The notes under the pieces were generated by a model. It had not been told where the DNA came from. It made no database searches and saw only the letters and a list, made by a program, of their open reading frames with translations. 64,000 nucleotides of DNA, taken from NCBI GenBank assembly GCA_016124855.1, contig WGMX01000054.1:1-64000 (forward strand), in the 5' to 3' direction. This stretch comes from Anaerolineaceae bacterium (GTDB lineage Bacteria > Chloroflexota > Anaerolineae > Aggregatilineales > Phototrophicaceae). Shown one piece after another: positions 15,355-23,110 of this stretch (position 1 is the first letter of the stretch; the number at the start of each line of letters is the position of its first letter). The position numbers were made by a program, and so were the translations under genes.

Positions 15355-16113
15355 TTAGCGTTTGGGTTCGACGGTAATCATGCTAGGAGGGGTGAATTCA
15401 CGCTGTTTGAGCCAACGAACGAGAATGGGTAGATTATCCACATCAGGAAGGGGAATGGTCAGCCATGTTGAACGTTCAGGTTGGGCAAAAATAGCGATTT
15501 GACCGTCACTAATTTTGTAGCCGTCGAATTCTTCCCAAGGTAGTTCGCGGCCTCTCTCTTCCAGACCTTCAGTGCTGAGGCGGAGGCTGTCGGAAAAGGG
15601 AATTTTTTCACCTTTTGCCATTTCTTCTTTGAGGTAGGGTTCGAGAACTGCATAAATTTTCTTCTCGATTTGAGCGCCCATTTCTTCAATACGCACATAA
15701 GTGTTATCTAGCTTCATCACTTCGCCGCGCAGGGTGGTAAGGGTAAAGCGGTAGGTGTTGCGGCGAATCAGGCCACCGAAGTAGGCGAGGCGCTGACCCT
15801 GCTGCCTGATGCTCATGATTTCGTGGTACAAGAAGAAAATGGGGCGTGCACCTTCGCGGAAACTGAAGCCTTCTTCATAGAGAACGACTTCGTGGTTCCA
15901 GAAGTGCAGTACACGCCAGCCCAAACCTAGCACGACGGCTGCCATGATGACGACGGTCAAGACCGGCCCCCACCACGCTTCAACTTCAGCCAGCGTGACA
16001 TTTAAGATGACCGAAGCAACGCCTGAAAGAACCACTGCGGGTAAAATCAGGCGTGTACGGTTGCTGGGATAATTGGCAATAACCTTGCCGAATACAGGAT
16101 CAGCCTCGATCAT
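15355..16113 (-). CDS. Membrane protein with PH-like cytoplasmic domain (resembles DUF6585)
   Basis: The 252-residue product starts at MIEADPVFGK. The frame is open further upstream, but that part lies inside the neighbouring lipoprotein gene and has no ribosome site. Two hydrophobic helices (TRLILPAVVLSGVASVILNV and VLTVVIMAAVVLGLGW) are followed by a beta-rich region, VVLYEEGFSFREGARPIFFLYHEIMSI, typical of PH-like DUF6585 proteins. The function is unknown. It begins eight bases after the stop of the lipoprotein gene at 16122-16967, so the two are almost certainly co-transcribed. Confidence 0.65.
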   Translation of the reverse strand: MIEADPVFGKVIANYPSNRTRLILPAVVLSGVASVILNVTLAEVEAWWGPVLTVVIMAAVVLGLGWRVLHFWNHEVVLYEEGFSFREGARPIFFLYHEIMSIRQQGQRLAYFGGLIRRNTYRFTLTTLRGEVMKLDNTYVRIEEMGAQIEKKIYAVLEPYLKEEMAKGEKIPFSDSLRLSTEGLEERGRELPWEEFDGYKISDGQIAIFAQPERSTWLTIPLPDVDNLPILVRWLKQREFTPPSMITVEPKR

Positions 16114-16121
16114 GGGTAGGT

Positions 16122-16967
16122 TTAGCCCGGTTTCGGTTGGTATACCGCTAGATTGTCGAATGTCACTGTCATTCCGGTTCGTCCAGCCGAGGCACCGACC
16201 AAACCAACTTGACCTTTGGTGTAGAGTGTATCCGACGTATCGGCTAAGAATTGATTGTTGACATAAAGTGCCAGATAACTGCCAGCGCAAATGGCCTTGA
16301 TGCGATTTTGTGCCGCGCCCATCTTTATGACATCGGATGACGTCCAGTTGACCAGCGGCGTGATTTTATGCCCTTGCGAGCGCAGAATGGCGTAACGACC
16401 ATTCCCTTGAATCATGAACAGATAACCGTCGCCATTATTCGAGTTGATGTCTGATGCTGGCAGGGGTGTGGCTTCGGCTGTGGCTTCGGCGGTTGGTTTT
16501 TGGGTCGGCTCGGCTGTGGCTTCAGAAGTAGCCTCGGCTGTTGAGTCCGCGCTGGCCATAATTGTATCACTGGCTGCTGCGTCAGTGGATTCAGCCGTCG
16601 CTTCGGGGCTGGCTTTAACCGTTTGTCCGACTGTACCGCGCATCCGGCACATGACGCCATAGGTGCTGTTTAGATCACTGCTGGTTTGGGTGGCTTCCAC
16701 ATCAATCAAGACATCCGAGAGCGTATCGCCCCACTGCCCATAGTAGAGGGTGTTATCTCCAGTACTGAGTTGGATGTTGTATACGCCATCCGACACTTCC
16801 AAACGGGCGGTATTATTGCCGTATAAGCCGACTTCAAAACTTGAAGGAGAGGTGAAATCGTAAAAGGCTAACTCATCGCCTTGTGTAAACTGCTTGACTG
16901 GACTGGCTGTGCTGCATGCCCCCAGTAACAACAAGCCTAACATTAAACCCATCATTCGTATTTTCAC
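16122..16967 (-). CDS. LamG/DUF1080-like lipoprotein with Thr-Glu-Ala linker
   Basis: I choose the GTG at 16967, which has AGGAGA six bases upstream. It gives a 281-residue lipoprotein with lipobox LLLGAC (Cys 18). The N-terminal and C-terminal parts together look like one concanavalin-type jelly roll (FYDFTSPSSFEVG ... GQVGLVGASAGRTGMTVTFDNLAVY), interrupted in the middle by a low-complexity linker of TEATSEATAEPT repeats. Jelly rolls of this kind often bind sugars, but no catalytic site is visible. It forms a two-gene unit with the downstream membrane protein. Confidence 0.7.
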   Translation of the reverse strand: MKIRMMGLMLGLLLLGACSTASPVKQFTQGDELAFYDFTSPSSFEVGLYGNNTARLEVSDGVYNIQLSTGDNTLYYGQWGDTLSDVLIDVEATQTSSDLNSTYGVMCRMRGTVGQTVKASPEATAESTDAAASDTIMASADSTAEATSEATAEPTQKPTAEATAEATPLPASDINSNNGDGYLFMIQGNGRYAILRSQGHKITPLVNWTSSDVIKMGAAQNRIKAICAGSYLALYVNNQFLADTSDTLYTKGQVGLVGASAGRTGMTVTFDNLAVYQPKPG

Positions 16968-17047
16968 GCGTGTTCTCCTGTTTCTGGGGATGCGATGCGC
17001 TATCAAACACTACCAATTGTGCGTAACATTAAACTAATACTATATCC

Positions 17048-17104
17048 TAAACTCGGGGCAAAAGTTCGGCTAACTCACGAATTTATTAACTCTGACCGAG
17101 TTTA
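17048..17104. promoter_or_regulatory. Inverted repeat TAAACTCGG / CCGAGTTTA
   Basis: A perfect 9-bp inverted repeat at 17048-17056 and 17096-17104 lies between the divergent lipoprotein gene (start 16967) and protease gene (start 17214). The 39-bp spacing is long for a single protein dimer; it may be two half-sites or an RNA stem. Nothing else in this interval is recognisable. Confidence 0.3.
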
Positions 17105-17213
17105 ACACAAAAACCGGTGATGCGTTTGAAGCGCGCCCCATTCTGCACCCTCCCGTAAACGGTGCTACAATGGGATTCAGGTGCATTGCCTATAGGTATG
17201 GGGAGTAGGAAAT

Positions 17214-18302
17214 ATGGCGATCAATGACGTGCTTCAGGCGCAACGACTTTTTATGGACTCGCTGTTGGCAAAACCTAACGTGGTCGGTGTAGCAGTTGGC
17301 CTCAAAAACAGCGTGGGTGAACCTGCTGTAGTCGTTCTGGTAGAGCGCAAAGTGCCAGCGGCAGCACTGGCGTCGGCGGAGGCTGTTCCCAAAGAAGTGG
17401 ACGGTATTAAGACCGACGTGGTTGAAGTTGGTTATCTGCGTGCCTATGACAGTCCGCGTGACCGTTTTCGCCCTGAAATTCCGAGCGGCGTGAGTATAGG
17501 CCATTACAAAATAACAGCCGGTACGCTGGGGACGATTGTTACCGATCGCACCACCGGCGAAAAGCTAATTCTCTCCAATAATCATGTTCTTGCTAACAGC
17601 AATAATGCTTTAGTCGGCGACCCCATATTGCAGCCGGGGACAGCGGATGGTGGACAAAATCCGGCGGATATGGTGGCGCGTTTAGAACGCTTGGTCACGC
17701 TGCGTTATGTGGATGACCCTGATTTGCCGCCCACACCTACGCCAACGCCGACTCCTACGCCGGGTACTCCGGGGAGCTGCACGGTTGTGAATGGCGTGGT
17801 ATCGGTCATTAATGCGGCGGCGGCTCTGGTCGGTTCACATCAACGGGTGACGTCAACCAGCGTCGTCACCCCGACTCAACCACAGGCAGTTGGCCCGGTT
17901 GATGCGGTCGCACAAACACCCACGAATGAAGTGGATTGCGCGGTTGCTAAGCCGATTGATCCGACTAAATTTACGGGTGATATTTTGGGAATCGGGCAGG
18001 TGCATGGTACGAAACCAGCGGCTTTAGGCATGGCCGTGCGTAAGTCGGGGCGTACCACCGGTTTTACCACCGGAACGATTACCCTGCTTAATGCGACGGT
18101 CAATGTGGCTTATGGCAGCCGCACGGCGCGCTTCACCGGACAAATTATCTCGACACCGATGAGCCAAGGTGGTGACTCGGGTTCGCTTTTGGTAGATGCT
18201 GCTTCGAATGTGGCGGTCGGCCTGTTGTTTGCGGGTTCTGACCAATCCACCATTTTTAATCCTATCGACGCGGTATTGAGTGCCTTGCAGATCAACCTCT
18301 AA
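17214..18302 (+). CDS. Trypsin-like serine protease with an N-terminal VVGVAVGL domain
   Basis: The 362-residue protein has an N-terminal domain of about 80 residues (PNVVGVAVGL ... VPKEVDGIKTDVVEVG) and a chymotrypsin-fold peptidase. The probable triad is His124 (SNNHVLA), Asp241 (NEVDCAVA) and Ser322 in QGGDSGS. A PTPTPTP linker (173-183) splits the peptidase between His and Asp. No signal peptide is seen, so it may act in the cytosol or leave by another route. The ATG at 17214 follows GGGGAGTAGGAA. The next gene encodes a free-standing copy of its N-terminal domain, hinting at a propeptide- or inhibitor-like role for that domain. Confidence 0.8.
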   Translation: MAINDVLQAQRLFMDSLLAKPNVVGVAVGLKNSVGEPAVVVLVERKVPAAALASAEAVPKEVDGIKTDVVEVGYLRAYDSPRDRFRPEIPSGVSIGHYKITAGTLGTIVTDRTTGEKLILSNNHVLANSNNALVGDPILQPGTADGGQNPADMVARLERLVTLRYVDDPDLPPTPTPTPTPTPGTPGSCTVVNGVVSVINAAAALVGSHQRVTSTSVVTPTQPQAVGPVDAVAQTPTNEVDCAVAKPIDPTKFTGDILGIGQVHGTKPAALGMAVRKSGRTTGFTTGTITLLNATVNVAYGSRTARFTGQIISTPMSQGGDSGSLLVDAASNVAVGLLFAGSDQSTIFNPIDAVLSALQINL

Positions 18303-18330
18303 ATCAGAGTTATCAATTCAGGAGGTTAAT

Positions 18331-18591
18331 ATGTCACAGGATGAAAAGACAGCCCGGGCACAATTGGTGCAAAAAAAGTATACGGACATGCTGCTTAAAA
18401 TTCCGCACGTTGTAGGTGTAGCGGTCGGGCTTGAAAAAAAAGACGGGACTTATACTGGCGATGTGTGTTTGGTGGTCATGGTGGATAAGAAACGAGCAGC
18501 CGGTGAACTTGCCCCTAGCGATGTCGTACCGAAAGAATTGGACGGCGTGAAAGTCGATGTGCAAGAGATCGGTGTACCGACTGCTTATTGA
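18331..18591 (+). CDS. Free-standing homologue of the protease N-terminal domain
   Basis: This 86-residue protein starts at ATG 18331, with AGGAGG at 18320-18325. From residue 20 it aligns without large gaps to residues 17-77 of the adjacent protease, sharing VVGVAVGL, a VVMVDKK/VVLVERK strand, VPKE[LV]DG[VI]K and the ending [IV]G..AY. It consists of this single domain with no signal peptide and no cysteine pair. The gene is 28 bases after the protease stop, so the two are co-transcribed. By analogy with propeptide-like inhibitors it might bind or chaperone the protease; this is inference from arrangement only. Confidence 0.8.
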   Translation: MSQDEKTARAQLVQKKYTDMLLKIPHVVGVAVGLEKKDGTYTGDVCLVVMVDKKRAAGELAPSDVVPKELDGVKVDVQEIGVPTAY

Positions 18592-18647
18592 GAGAAAGTA
18601 ACGAGCGGAATTGATGTGTCGGCTTTATACGGGTATAAATTGCAACC

Positions 18648-18673
18648 GGACGAGGCACGCCTCGTCCCTACGA
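18648..18673 (+). repeat. Hairpin element 2 with CTACGA tail
   Basis: Stem GGACGAGGC (18648-18656) and GCCTCGTCC (18659-18667), tail CTACGAAA. It is identical to hairpin element 1 through the tail and lies between converging genes (stops at 18591 and 18700), where it could also act as a transcription barrier. Confidence 0.75.
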
Positions 18674-18699
18674 AAAATCAAATCCATCAAATGGTTTTA

Positions 18700-19482
18700 T
18701 TATCCTCCTGAGGCGGTGCCTTTGAAGTAGCTGCCACCGCCTGTCCCTAAGCTTTCGCTCATGGGGCGCATCCAGACCATGAATACGCGCGACTTGGGTG
18801 GTTGAGTAGCGGCGAATACGACGGCATCTGCCACATCTTCTGATTCGTGATAGGTATCGAGCATCGGGTCACCGGGTGTGCGCGTTCCTGTATCAAAGCC
18901 ATAGTGGGTATTGGTTCCGCCGGGCGCAATGACGCTCACTTTAACGTTGTTGGGATAGGCTTCGTAGTCAATGGATTGAGCAAACCCCATTTGCGCGAAT
19001 TTGGTCGAGCAGTAGATGGGTTCGTTGGGCAGACCGTTTATGCCGGCTACTGAACTGACGAAAATGACATTGCCAGATTTGCGCGCGATCATCGGCGGAA
19101 AAAAGGCTTTGGTGCAGAGCCATGTCGAGCGCATATTGGTGTTCATAATGTGGTCGTAATCGGCGGTGGTGAGGGTAGCGACCGTTCCGTTTTTACCTGT
19201 ACCGGCGTTATTGACCAGAATATCAACGACCCCAAATTTGGCGAAGGCGGCCTGTGCAAGGCGGTCAACATCCGCTTCAAGGCTGACATCGGCGGGAACG
19301 ACCAGCGCTTGAGCGCCGCTGCTTAGGGCTTCGATTTCCGCTGCCAAGGTATCCAGATCAGATTTGGTGCGGGCGGTAATGACGACGTTCGCGCCTTCCC
19401 GCGCAAGGGCTAAGGCCGATGCCCGTCCGATGCCTTTGCCTGCGCCTGTAACCACTGCTGTTTTCCCACTTAAACGTCCCAT
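18700..19482 (-). CDS. Short-chain dehydrogenase/reductase
   Basis: The 260-residue product begins at MGRLSGKTAVVTG, where GGAGGAAA lies seven bases upstream; a longer frame upstream has no ribosome site. It is a classical SDR: TGAGKGIG cofactor loop, NNAG, catalytic Ser (SSVAG) and YCSTK (Tyr-x-x-x-Lys). The family oxidises or reduces alcohols and ketones with NAD(P)H. The Arg-Thr after the second strand (ITARTKSDL) favours NADP. The substrate cannot be deduced, and no pathway partner lies beside it. Confidence 0.93.
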   Translation of the reverse strand: MGRLSGKTAVVTGAGKGIGRASALALAREGANVVITARTKSDLDTLAAEIEALSSGAQALVVPADVSLEADVDRLAQAAFAKFGVVDILVNNAGTGKNGTVATLTTADYDHIMNTNMRSTWLCTKAFFPPMIARKSGNVIFVSSVAGINGLPNEPIYCSTKFAQMGFAQSIDYEAYPNNVKVSVIAPGGTNTHYGFDTGTRTPGDPMLDTYHESEDVADAVVFAATQPPKSRVFMVWMRPMSESLGTGGGSYFKGTASGG

Positions 19483-19565
19483 AATTTTCCTCCAAAAAAA
19501 ATTTGTTAGGCGCAGTATAACGCATGGAGGTGGTAGGAATGCAAAGAAAAAATGCGATAACAAAT

Positions 19566-19651
19566 TTGAACCGCCAAGACGCGGAGAACGCCAAGATCAT
19601 ACATAGCGAACTGCTATAGGTCTTCGCATAAGGATTTTTGGTGCAGATGCC
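19566..19651 (+). repeat. Dispersed 'GAACCGC...GCATAAGGATTTT' element, copy 1
   Basis: Two blocks recur in the same order at 35848-35922: an opening TGAACCGCxxAGxxGCxGAG block and a closing block with GCATAAGGATTTT and GCAGA[TC]GC. Here a perfect dyad ATAGC-GAACT-GCTAT lies between the blocks. Confidence 0.6.
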
Positions 19652-19729
19652 GAGTGAATGCGGTTGTTGATGGGGTGTCCCTCATCAAGCTCTCACACAC
19701 GAGGGAGACATTTTTCATATAATGTCTGC

Positions 19730-19905
19730 AATCACTTCCCGCAAGGAAGCAAGGTACTCAGCTCCTTGTCGCTGAATTGGTGAAGCCGTAGACGGAAAAA
19801 TCAACAGGCGCGGGGGAGTTTAATTTAGAAGAGAATGAGTAATTGTCCCTCGAAGGATCGAAGTAGAGAAACCCTCTGCTATCATGTGCAGCGGGTTTCT
19901 TTTTA
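19730..19905 (+). ncRNA. Candidate non-coding RNA of about 175 nt
   Basis: A TATAAT at 19718-19723 and an intrinsic terminator ending at 19905 bracket a plus-strand stretch without coding potential. Inside are consecutive hairpins CTTCC-CGCAA-GGAAG and CAAGG-(9 nt)-CCTTG, a small CCG-TAGA-CGG and a GC-rich GCGGGGGAG that could pair back to CTTCCCGC. The length suits a 6S-like RNA or a riboswitch leader for the gene at 19937, but I could not match any known consensus. No convincing -35 box is present. Confidence 0.4.
19871..19905 (+). terminator. Intrinsic terminator upstream of the YceI-domain gene
   Basis: AAACCC and CTGC pair with GCAG and GGGTTT around the loop TATCATGT, with one mismatch, and the stem is followed by CTTTTT. 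Since the gene to the left runs the other way, this ends a plus-strand transcript that begins inside the interval, or acts as an attenuator. Confidence 0.7.
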
Positions 19906-19936
19906 AATCTCACCAATTGTTACATATGGAGGACAG

Positions 19937-20923
19937 ATGTCACGACGCGCTTTGAACATTCTTGGTATCCTGATTCTGATGGGTATCACCGCTGCTATCA
20001 CCATTTTCGCCTACAACGCGATTGTAGGGGGATCGGGTGAGGCAACCGCACCGCTGACAGCTCCTACGCTTGACCTTTCTACCGCTACGCCCAACATGCT
20101 TGAGACGCAGGTAGCGGAATTACAGGCGACCAACGCAGCGCTTAGTACTGCCGTTGCGGGAGCATCAAAGCCCACCGCCGAAGTTACTATGGAAATGACA
20201 GCCGAGGCGACTGCGTCCATGGCTGAGATGACAGCCGAAGCTACAACGGAAGCGGCAATGGTGGAAATGACTGCTGAAGCTACCGCCGAAAGCACGGCTG
20301 ATGCCACTTCAGAAGCGGCTGCTGCTGCCGAAGCTGCTGCGGCTGTACAAGCGGCAGGCGCGGCACAGATTGCGGCTGCGGGTACACTGTACCGCATCGA
20401 CACAGATGGGTCAGAAGTGAGCTTTACACTGACTGAAGACCTGCGCGGCACACCAACTACGGTCGTCGGCACGACTGATCAGGTTGCGGGTGATATATTT
20501 GTGGATTTTGCGAACCCTGCCAATTCAAAGGTGGGTGTGATCCGCATCAATGCTCGGACGCTTGTCACGCCGGAAAATCAACGCAATAACGCTTTGCGGG
20601 CACGTATTTTACAATCCGCCGAGGATAAATATCAGTTCATTGAGTTCACACCGACTGCGATCACGGGTTTGCCGGATAAGGTCGAGGCCGGTTCAACCAT
20701 CAAGTTCAAAGTTACGGGTGATCTCAAGATTCGGGACATCGTACAATCGGTGACCTTTGATGTCTCGGTCACGGCTGATGCGGATACACTGACCGGTTCG
20801 GCGACTGCTCAAGTGACCCGTGACCAGTTCAATTTACAAATTCCGGTTGTTCCTTTTGTTGCGAACGTCAGCAACGAGGTCACATTGGACATCAAGTTCA
20901 CCGCTCCGAAGGTTGCTCAGTAG
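19937..20923 (+). CDS. Membrane-anchored YceI-domain protein with Thr/Glu/Ala linker
   Basis: The 328-residue product has an N-terminal membrane anchor (ILGILILMGITAAITIFAY), a short coiled segment (LETQVAELQATNAALSTAV), about 75 residues of Met/Thr/Ala/Glu repeats (EMTAEATA, AAAAEAAAAV), and a C-terminal YceI lipocalin-like domain from about 148 (YRIDTDGSEVSFTLTE ... IFVDFANP ... INARTLVTP ... FKVTGDLKIRDI). YceI proteins bind isoprenoids such as polyprenols in a beta barrel and are often stress-induced. The domain should be outside the membrane. GGAGGACAG precedes the ATG. Confidence 0.85.
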   Translation: MSRRALNILGILILMGITAAITIFAYNAIVGGSGEATAPLTAPTLDLSTATPNMLETQVAELQATNAALSTAVAGASKPTAEVTMEMTAEATASMAEMTAEATTEAAMVEMTAEATAESTADATSEAAAAAEAAAAVQAAGAAQIAAAGTLYRIDTDGSEVSFTLTEDLRGTPTTVVGTTDQVAGDIFVDFANPANSKVGVIRINARTLVTPENQRNNALRARILQSAEDKYQFIEFTPTAITGLPDKVEAGSTIKFKVTGDLKIRDIVQSVTFDVSVTADADTLTGSATAQVTRDQFNLQIPVVPFVANVSNEVTLDIKFTAPKVAQ

Positions 20924-20947
20924 GACTTTCAAGCAAGATCGTTGATG

Positions 20948-20980
20948 AAGAGGCTTACACTGTGTAAGCCTCTTATTTTG
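20948..20980 (+). terminator. Intrinsic terminator after the YceI-domain gene
   Basis: A perfect 12-bp stem (AAGAGGCTTACA at 20948-20959 and its complement at 20963-20974) with a 3-nt loop is followed by ATTTTG, 25 bases past the stop codon. Confidence 0.85.
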
Positions 20981-21032
20981 CCAACAATCGGCATTATAAT
21001 GGTTGAAGGATGTAGCAACTTAGAGGACGATT

Positions 21033-21752
21033 GTGCCGCGTATTTTCATCTCCTATCGCCGCAGTGACAGCGCAGCCGCCACCGGAAGAATCTATGACCG
21101 GCTGTGCACGGCCTTTGGCGAAACAGCGATTTTTAAAGATGTAGATGTTATTCCGGCTGGCGCGAATTATCCGTCCCTATTGAATGAGGCGATTGCCCGC
21201 TGTGATGTGCTGCTGGCAATCATTGGGTCACACTGGCTAACAGCAGCCGAAAGTAACGGTCAGCGCCGTTTGGATAACTCGGATGATTTCGTGCGGATTG
21301 AAATTGAGGCGGCGCTTAAACGGGATGCGGTTTTGATTATTCCGGTGCTGGTGGATGACGCTGCGATGCCATCGGTGGGTGACTTACCGGAAAGCCTGCG
21401 CGGATTGTACTATCGCAACGGGGCGATTGTGCGCAATGATCCCGACTTTAACCGTGACATCGCGCGTTTGATTACCACGATACGCGATCATTACCCGCCG
21501 ACTGATGAAGAATTACAGGCTTCTCTTTCACCGCAAAGCGCAGCGACTGCTGCGGCAGCCAAGCCCAAGTTTGTACTGCCGTGGACGGGGATTTTGGTGG
21601 GTGTGTTGATCGTCATCGGTGTGCTGGCAGCCTTACGATTGATGGACAGGGTGATTGAGCGTATCAACGATAACAACGCCACCGCTACCACTATCATGCT
21701 GACCAAAACGGCTTCCTCCAGCCCTGAATTTACTGTGACGAGTACGCCCTGA
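21033..21752 (+). CDS. Membrane-anchored TIR-domain protein
   Basis: The 239-residue product starts at GTG 21033 (GAGGAC upstream). Residues 1-150 are a TIR domain: the opening RIFISYRRSD strand, FKDVDVIPAG, CDVLLAIIG, and DDFVRIEIEAALKRDAVLIIPVLVD, whose Glu lies where TIR NADases have their catalytic glutamate. A single transmembrane helix follows (about 184-205, GILVGVLIVIGVLAAL), then a Thr/Asn-rich tail. Bacterial TIR proteins either cleave NAD in immunity or act as scaffolds. No defence partner gene (Thoeris, CBASS, Argonaute) lies beside it, so a signalling role is equally possible. Confidence 0.82.
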   Translation: MPRIFISYRRSDSAAATGRIYDRLCTAFGETAIFKDVDVIPAGANYPSLLNEAIARCDVLLAIIGSHWLTAAESNGQRRLDNSDDFVRIEIEAALKRDAVLIIPVLVDDAAMPSVGDLPESLRGLYYRNGAIVRNDPDFNRDIARLITTIRDHYPPTDEELQASLSPQSAATAAAAKPKFVLPWTGILVGVLIVIGVLAALRLMDRVIERINDNNATATTIMLTKTASSSPEFTVTSTP

Positions 21753-21841
21753 GTTAAAGACATCTTTCTATAAAAGATAATGTTTCAATCAAGTGGATGG
21801 TAGGATAGACTCCTGTAATATTTCTGGCTGAAAATTGATTT

Positions 21842-22480
21842 ATGATCCGCAAGTTTTTCAAAAAGAACCGACTAACATTCATTATCGCAATTGTGGCTCT
21901 GGCTGTACTGCCTGTGCTGGCGGCGTGGGTATCTTCTGCCAACTTAGCGCCTCCCGCACCGACGCCGCGTTCGGTGGTGGGTGTGGCTTATCCGCGCAAT
22001 TACCGTCAAGATTTCACGCAGTACGCCACGATTCAACGGCCTGATGGCACAATCCGTGATGTGTATATGAACGCGGTTGGTATTGCCGCCGTAAAGGGCT
22101 ATCACATCCTGCCGATTGGCACTGTTATTGCGATTGAAGGCTATAACGCGCTGAAGACTGCTGACGGCAGTTATGTGACGGACGCGAACGGGCATTACGT
22201 CAAAGGCGATCCGCTGCCATTTGTCCATGTACGAGAGAAGCGCATCGATTGGACTGCTGCAGACTTTACCAGCAGCGCACGCAACGGCAGTTGGAACTTC
22301 GGTTCGTTTGATTTCAAAACGGGCGCGACTTACAACGAGAGTTTGAATGCCTGCTTCCTCTGTCACAACACCGCGCCGGAGGATTTCACCTATTCGGTTG
22401 AACAAATGGCAGACTTTGCGTATGCAGGCGCGCCGGTTTATTTTATGTGCCGGACAACCGGACGCACCGCCTGTGAATAA
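21842..22480 (+). CDS. Cytochrome P460-like haem protein
   Basis: The 212-residue product has an N-terminal membrane or signal segment (FIIAIVALAVLPVLAAW), then a YPRNYRQDFTQYATIQRPDGTIRDVYMN start typical of cytochrome P460/c'-beta proteins. The domain includes LPIGTVIAIEGYNA, GSWNFGSFDF and a single haem site CFLCH near residue 175. Known relatives oxidise hydroxylamine or bind NO with a c-type haem. The extra Cys residues in the last 15 residues (FMCRTTGRTACE) are not part of a haem motif. It lies 89 bases after the TIR gene and may be in the same transcript. Confidence 0.8.
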   Translation: MIRKFFKKNRLTFIIAIVALAVLPVLAAWVSSANLAPPAPTPRSVVGVAYPRNYRQDFTQYATIQRPDGTIRDVYMNAVGIAAVKGYHILPIGTVIAIEGYNALKTADGSYVTDANGHYVKGDPLPFVHVREKRIDWTAADFTSSARNGSWNFGSFDFKTGATYNESLNACFLCHNTAPEDFTYSVEQMADFAYAGAPVYFMCRTTGRTACE

Positions 22481-22490
22481 AGGTTGAGGG

Positions 22491-23042
22491 TCAGCGGGCG
22501 AAAAGCGCAGCGACTTCTACGTGACCAATGAGTGCAGACATAAAGGTTTCTCCAACACCGAAAAGCTCCAAACGTACAAATCCTTCCCCTTGATGCTGCC
22601 ATACTTCAATCAATTCGTCGCGAGGGTCGATCAACCAATATTCGCGTACGCCATGTTTTTCATAAAGGTGAAACTTTTCTTTACGGTCGATGTGGGCGGT
22701 ACTTGGTGAAAGAACCTCTGCAATCAAATCTGGTGCACCACTTAAACGCTCTGTTCCAACCATTTGGCATCGGCTATCCGGCGCAAGCCATATGACATCT
22801 GGCTGCGGCATGTTCAATTCATCAAAATAAACATCGACAGGCGCAACGTAAGCTTTCCCGCCAAATTCTTTGATTTTGAGTTTGAACAAGACGAACGTAT
22901 TGCCCACAACATCTTGATGGGGTAACGCTGACGCATTCATCTCAATCACCTCACCATTGAGCAGTTGTAAAGGCAAATTGGTTTCTGGCAGTTGTTGGAA
23001 TTCTGCTGCTGTCATTCGCGTTTTAATTTGTTCAGCCATCAT
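22491..23042 (-). CDS. Uma2-family (DUF820) PD-(D/E)xK-like protein, 1
   Basis: Starting at the first ATG of MMAEQIKTRM (GGGAGG upstream) the product has 183 residues. It is a Uma2/DUF820 protein with a restriction-endonuclease-like fold: QLLNGEVIEMNAS, PQPDVIWLAPD (catalytic Asp), DLIAEVLSPSTA (Glu-x-x pair) and YEKHGVREYWLIDP. The family is very common in cyanobacteria and Chloroflexota, often in many copies per genome; nuclease activity has rarely been shown. It converges with the P460 gene, leaving 10 bases between stops. A second member is found at 51209. Confidence 0.85.
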   Translation of the reverse strand: MMAEQIKTRMTAAEFQQLPETNLPLQLLNGEVIEMNASALPHQDVVGNTFVLFKLKIKEFGGKAYVAPVDVYFDELNMPQPDVIWLAPDSRCQMVGTERLSGAPDLIAEVLSPSTAHIDRKEKFHLYEKHGVREYWLIDPRDELIEVWQHQGEGFVRLELFGVGETFMSALIGHVEVAALFAR

Positions 23043-23110
23043 TGTGCCTCCCACGTCACATGTGATTATTATGCCATATCGTGGTGGCTTGTGCCGGAAA
23101 TCCAAAAGTT

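Larger units (their letters stand above)
19483..19936. other. Gene-free interval with a repeat and a possible ncRNA
   Basis: This 454-base interval separates the minus-strand SDR from the plus-strand YceI-domain gene. It holds the first copy of a roughly 85-bp dispersed element (19566-19651), a TATAAT box at 19718-19723, a hairpin-rich stretch and a rho-independent terminator (19871-19905). No open frame with a ribosome site is visible before the one at 19937. Confidence 0.65.

Noticed and set aside
19730..19905. SRP RNA, tmRNA or RNase P RNA in the interval before the YceI gene
   Set aside because: A GGAAG hairpin loosely resembles the SRP apical loop, but the GGUGCU ends and the GGAAGxAGC context are missing; no tmRNA or RNase P signature was found.
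21033..21752. TIR gene as part of a Thoeris or CBASS defence system
   Set aside because: No ThsA, cyclase, Argonaute or other effector gene is nearby; neighbours are a YceI protein and a cytochrome.
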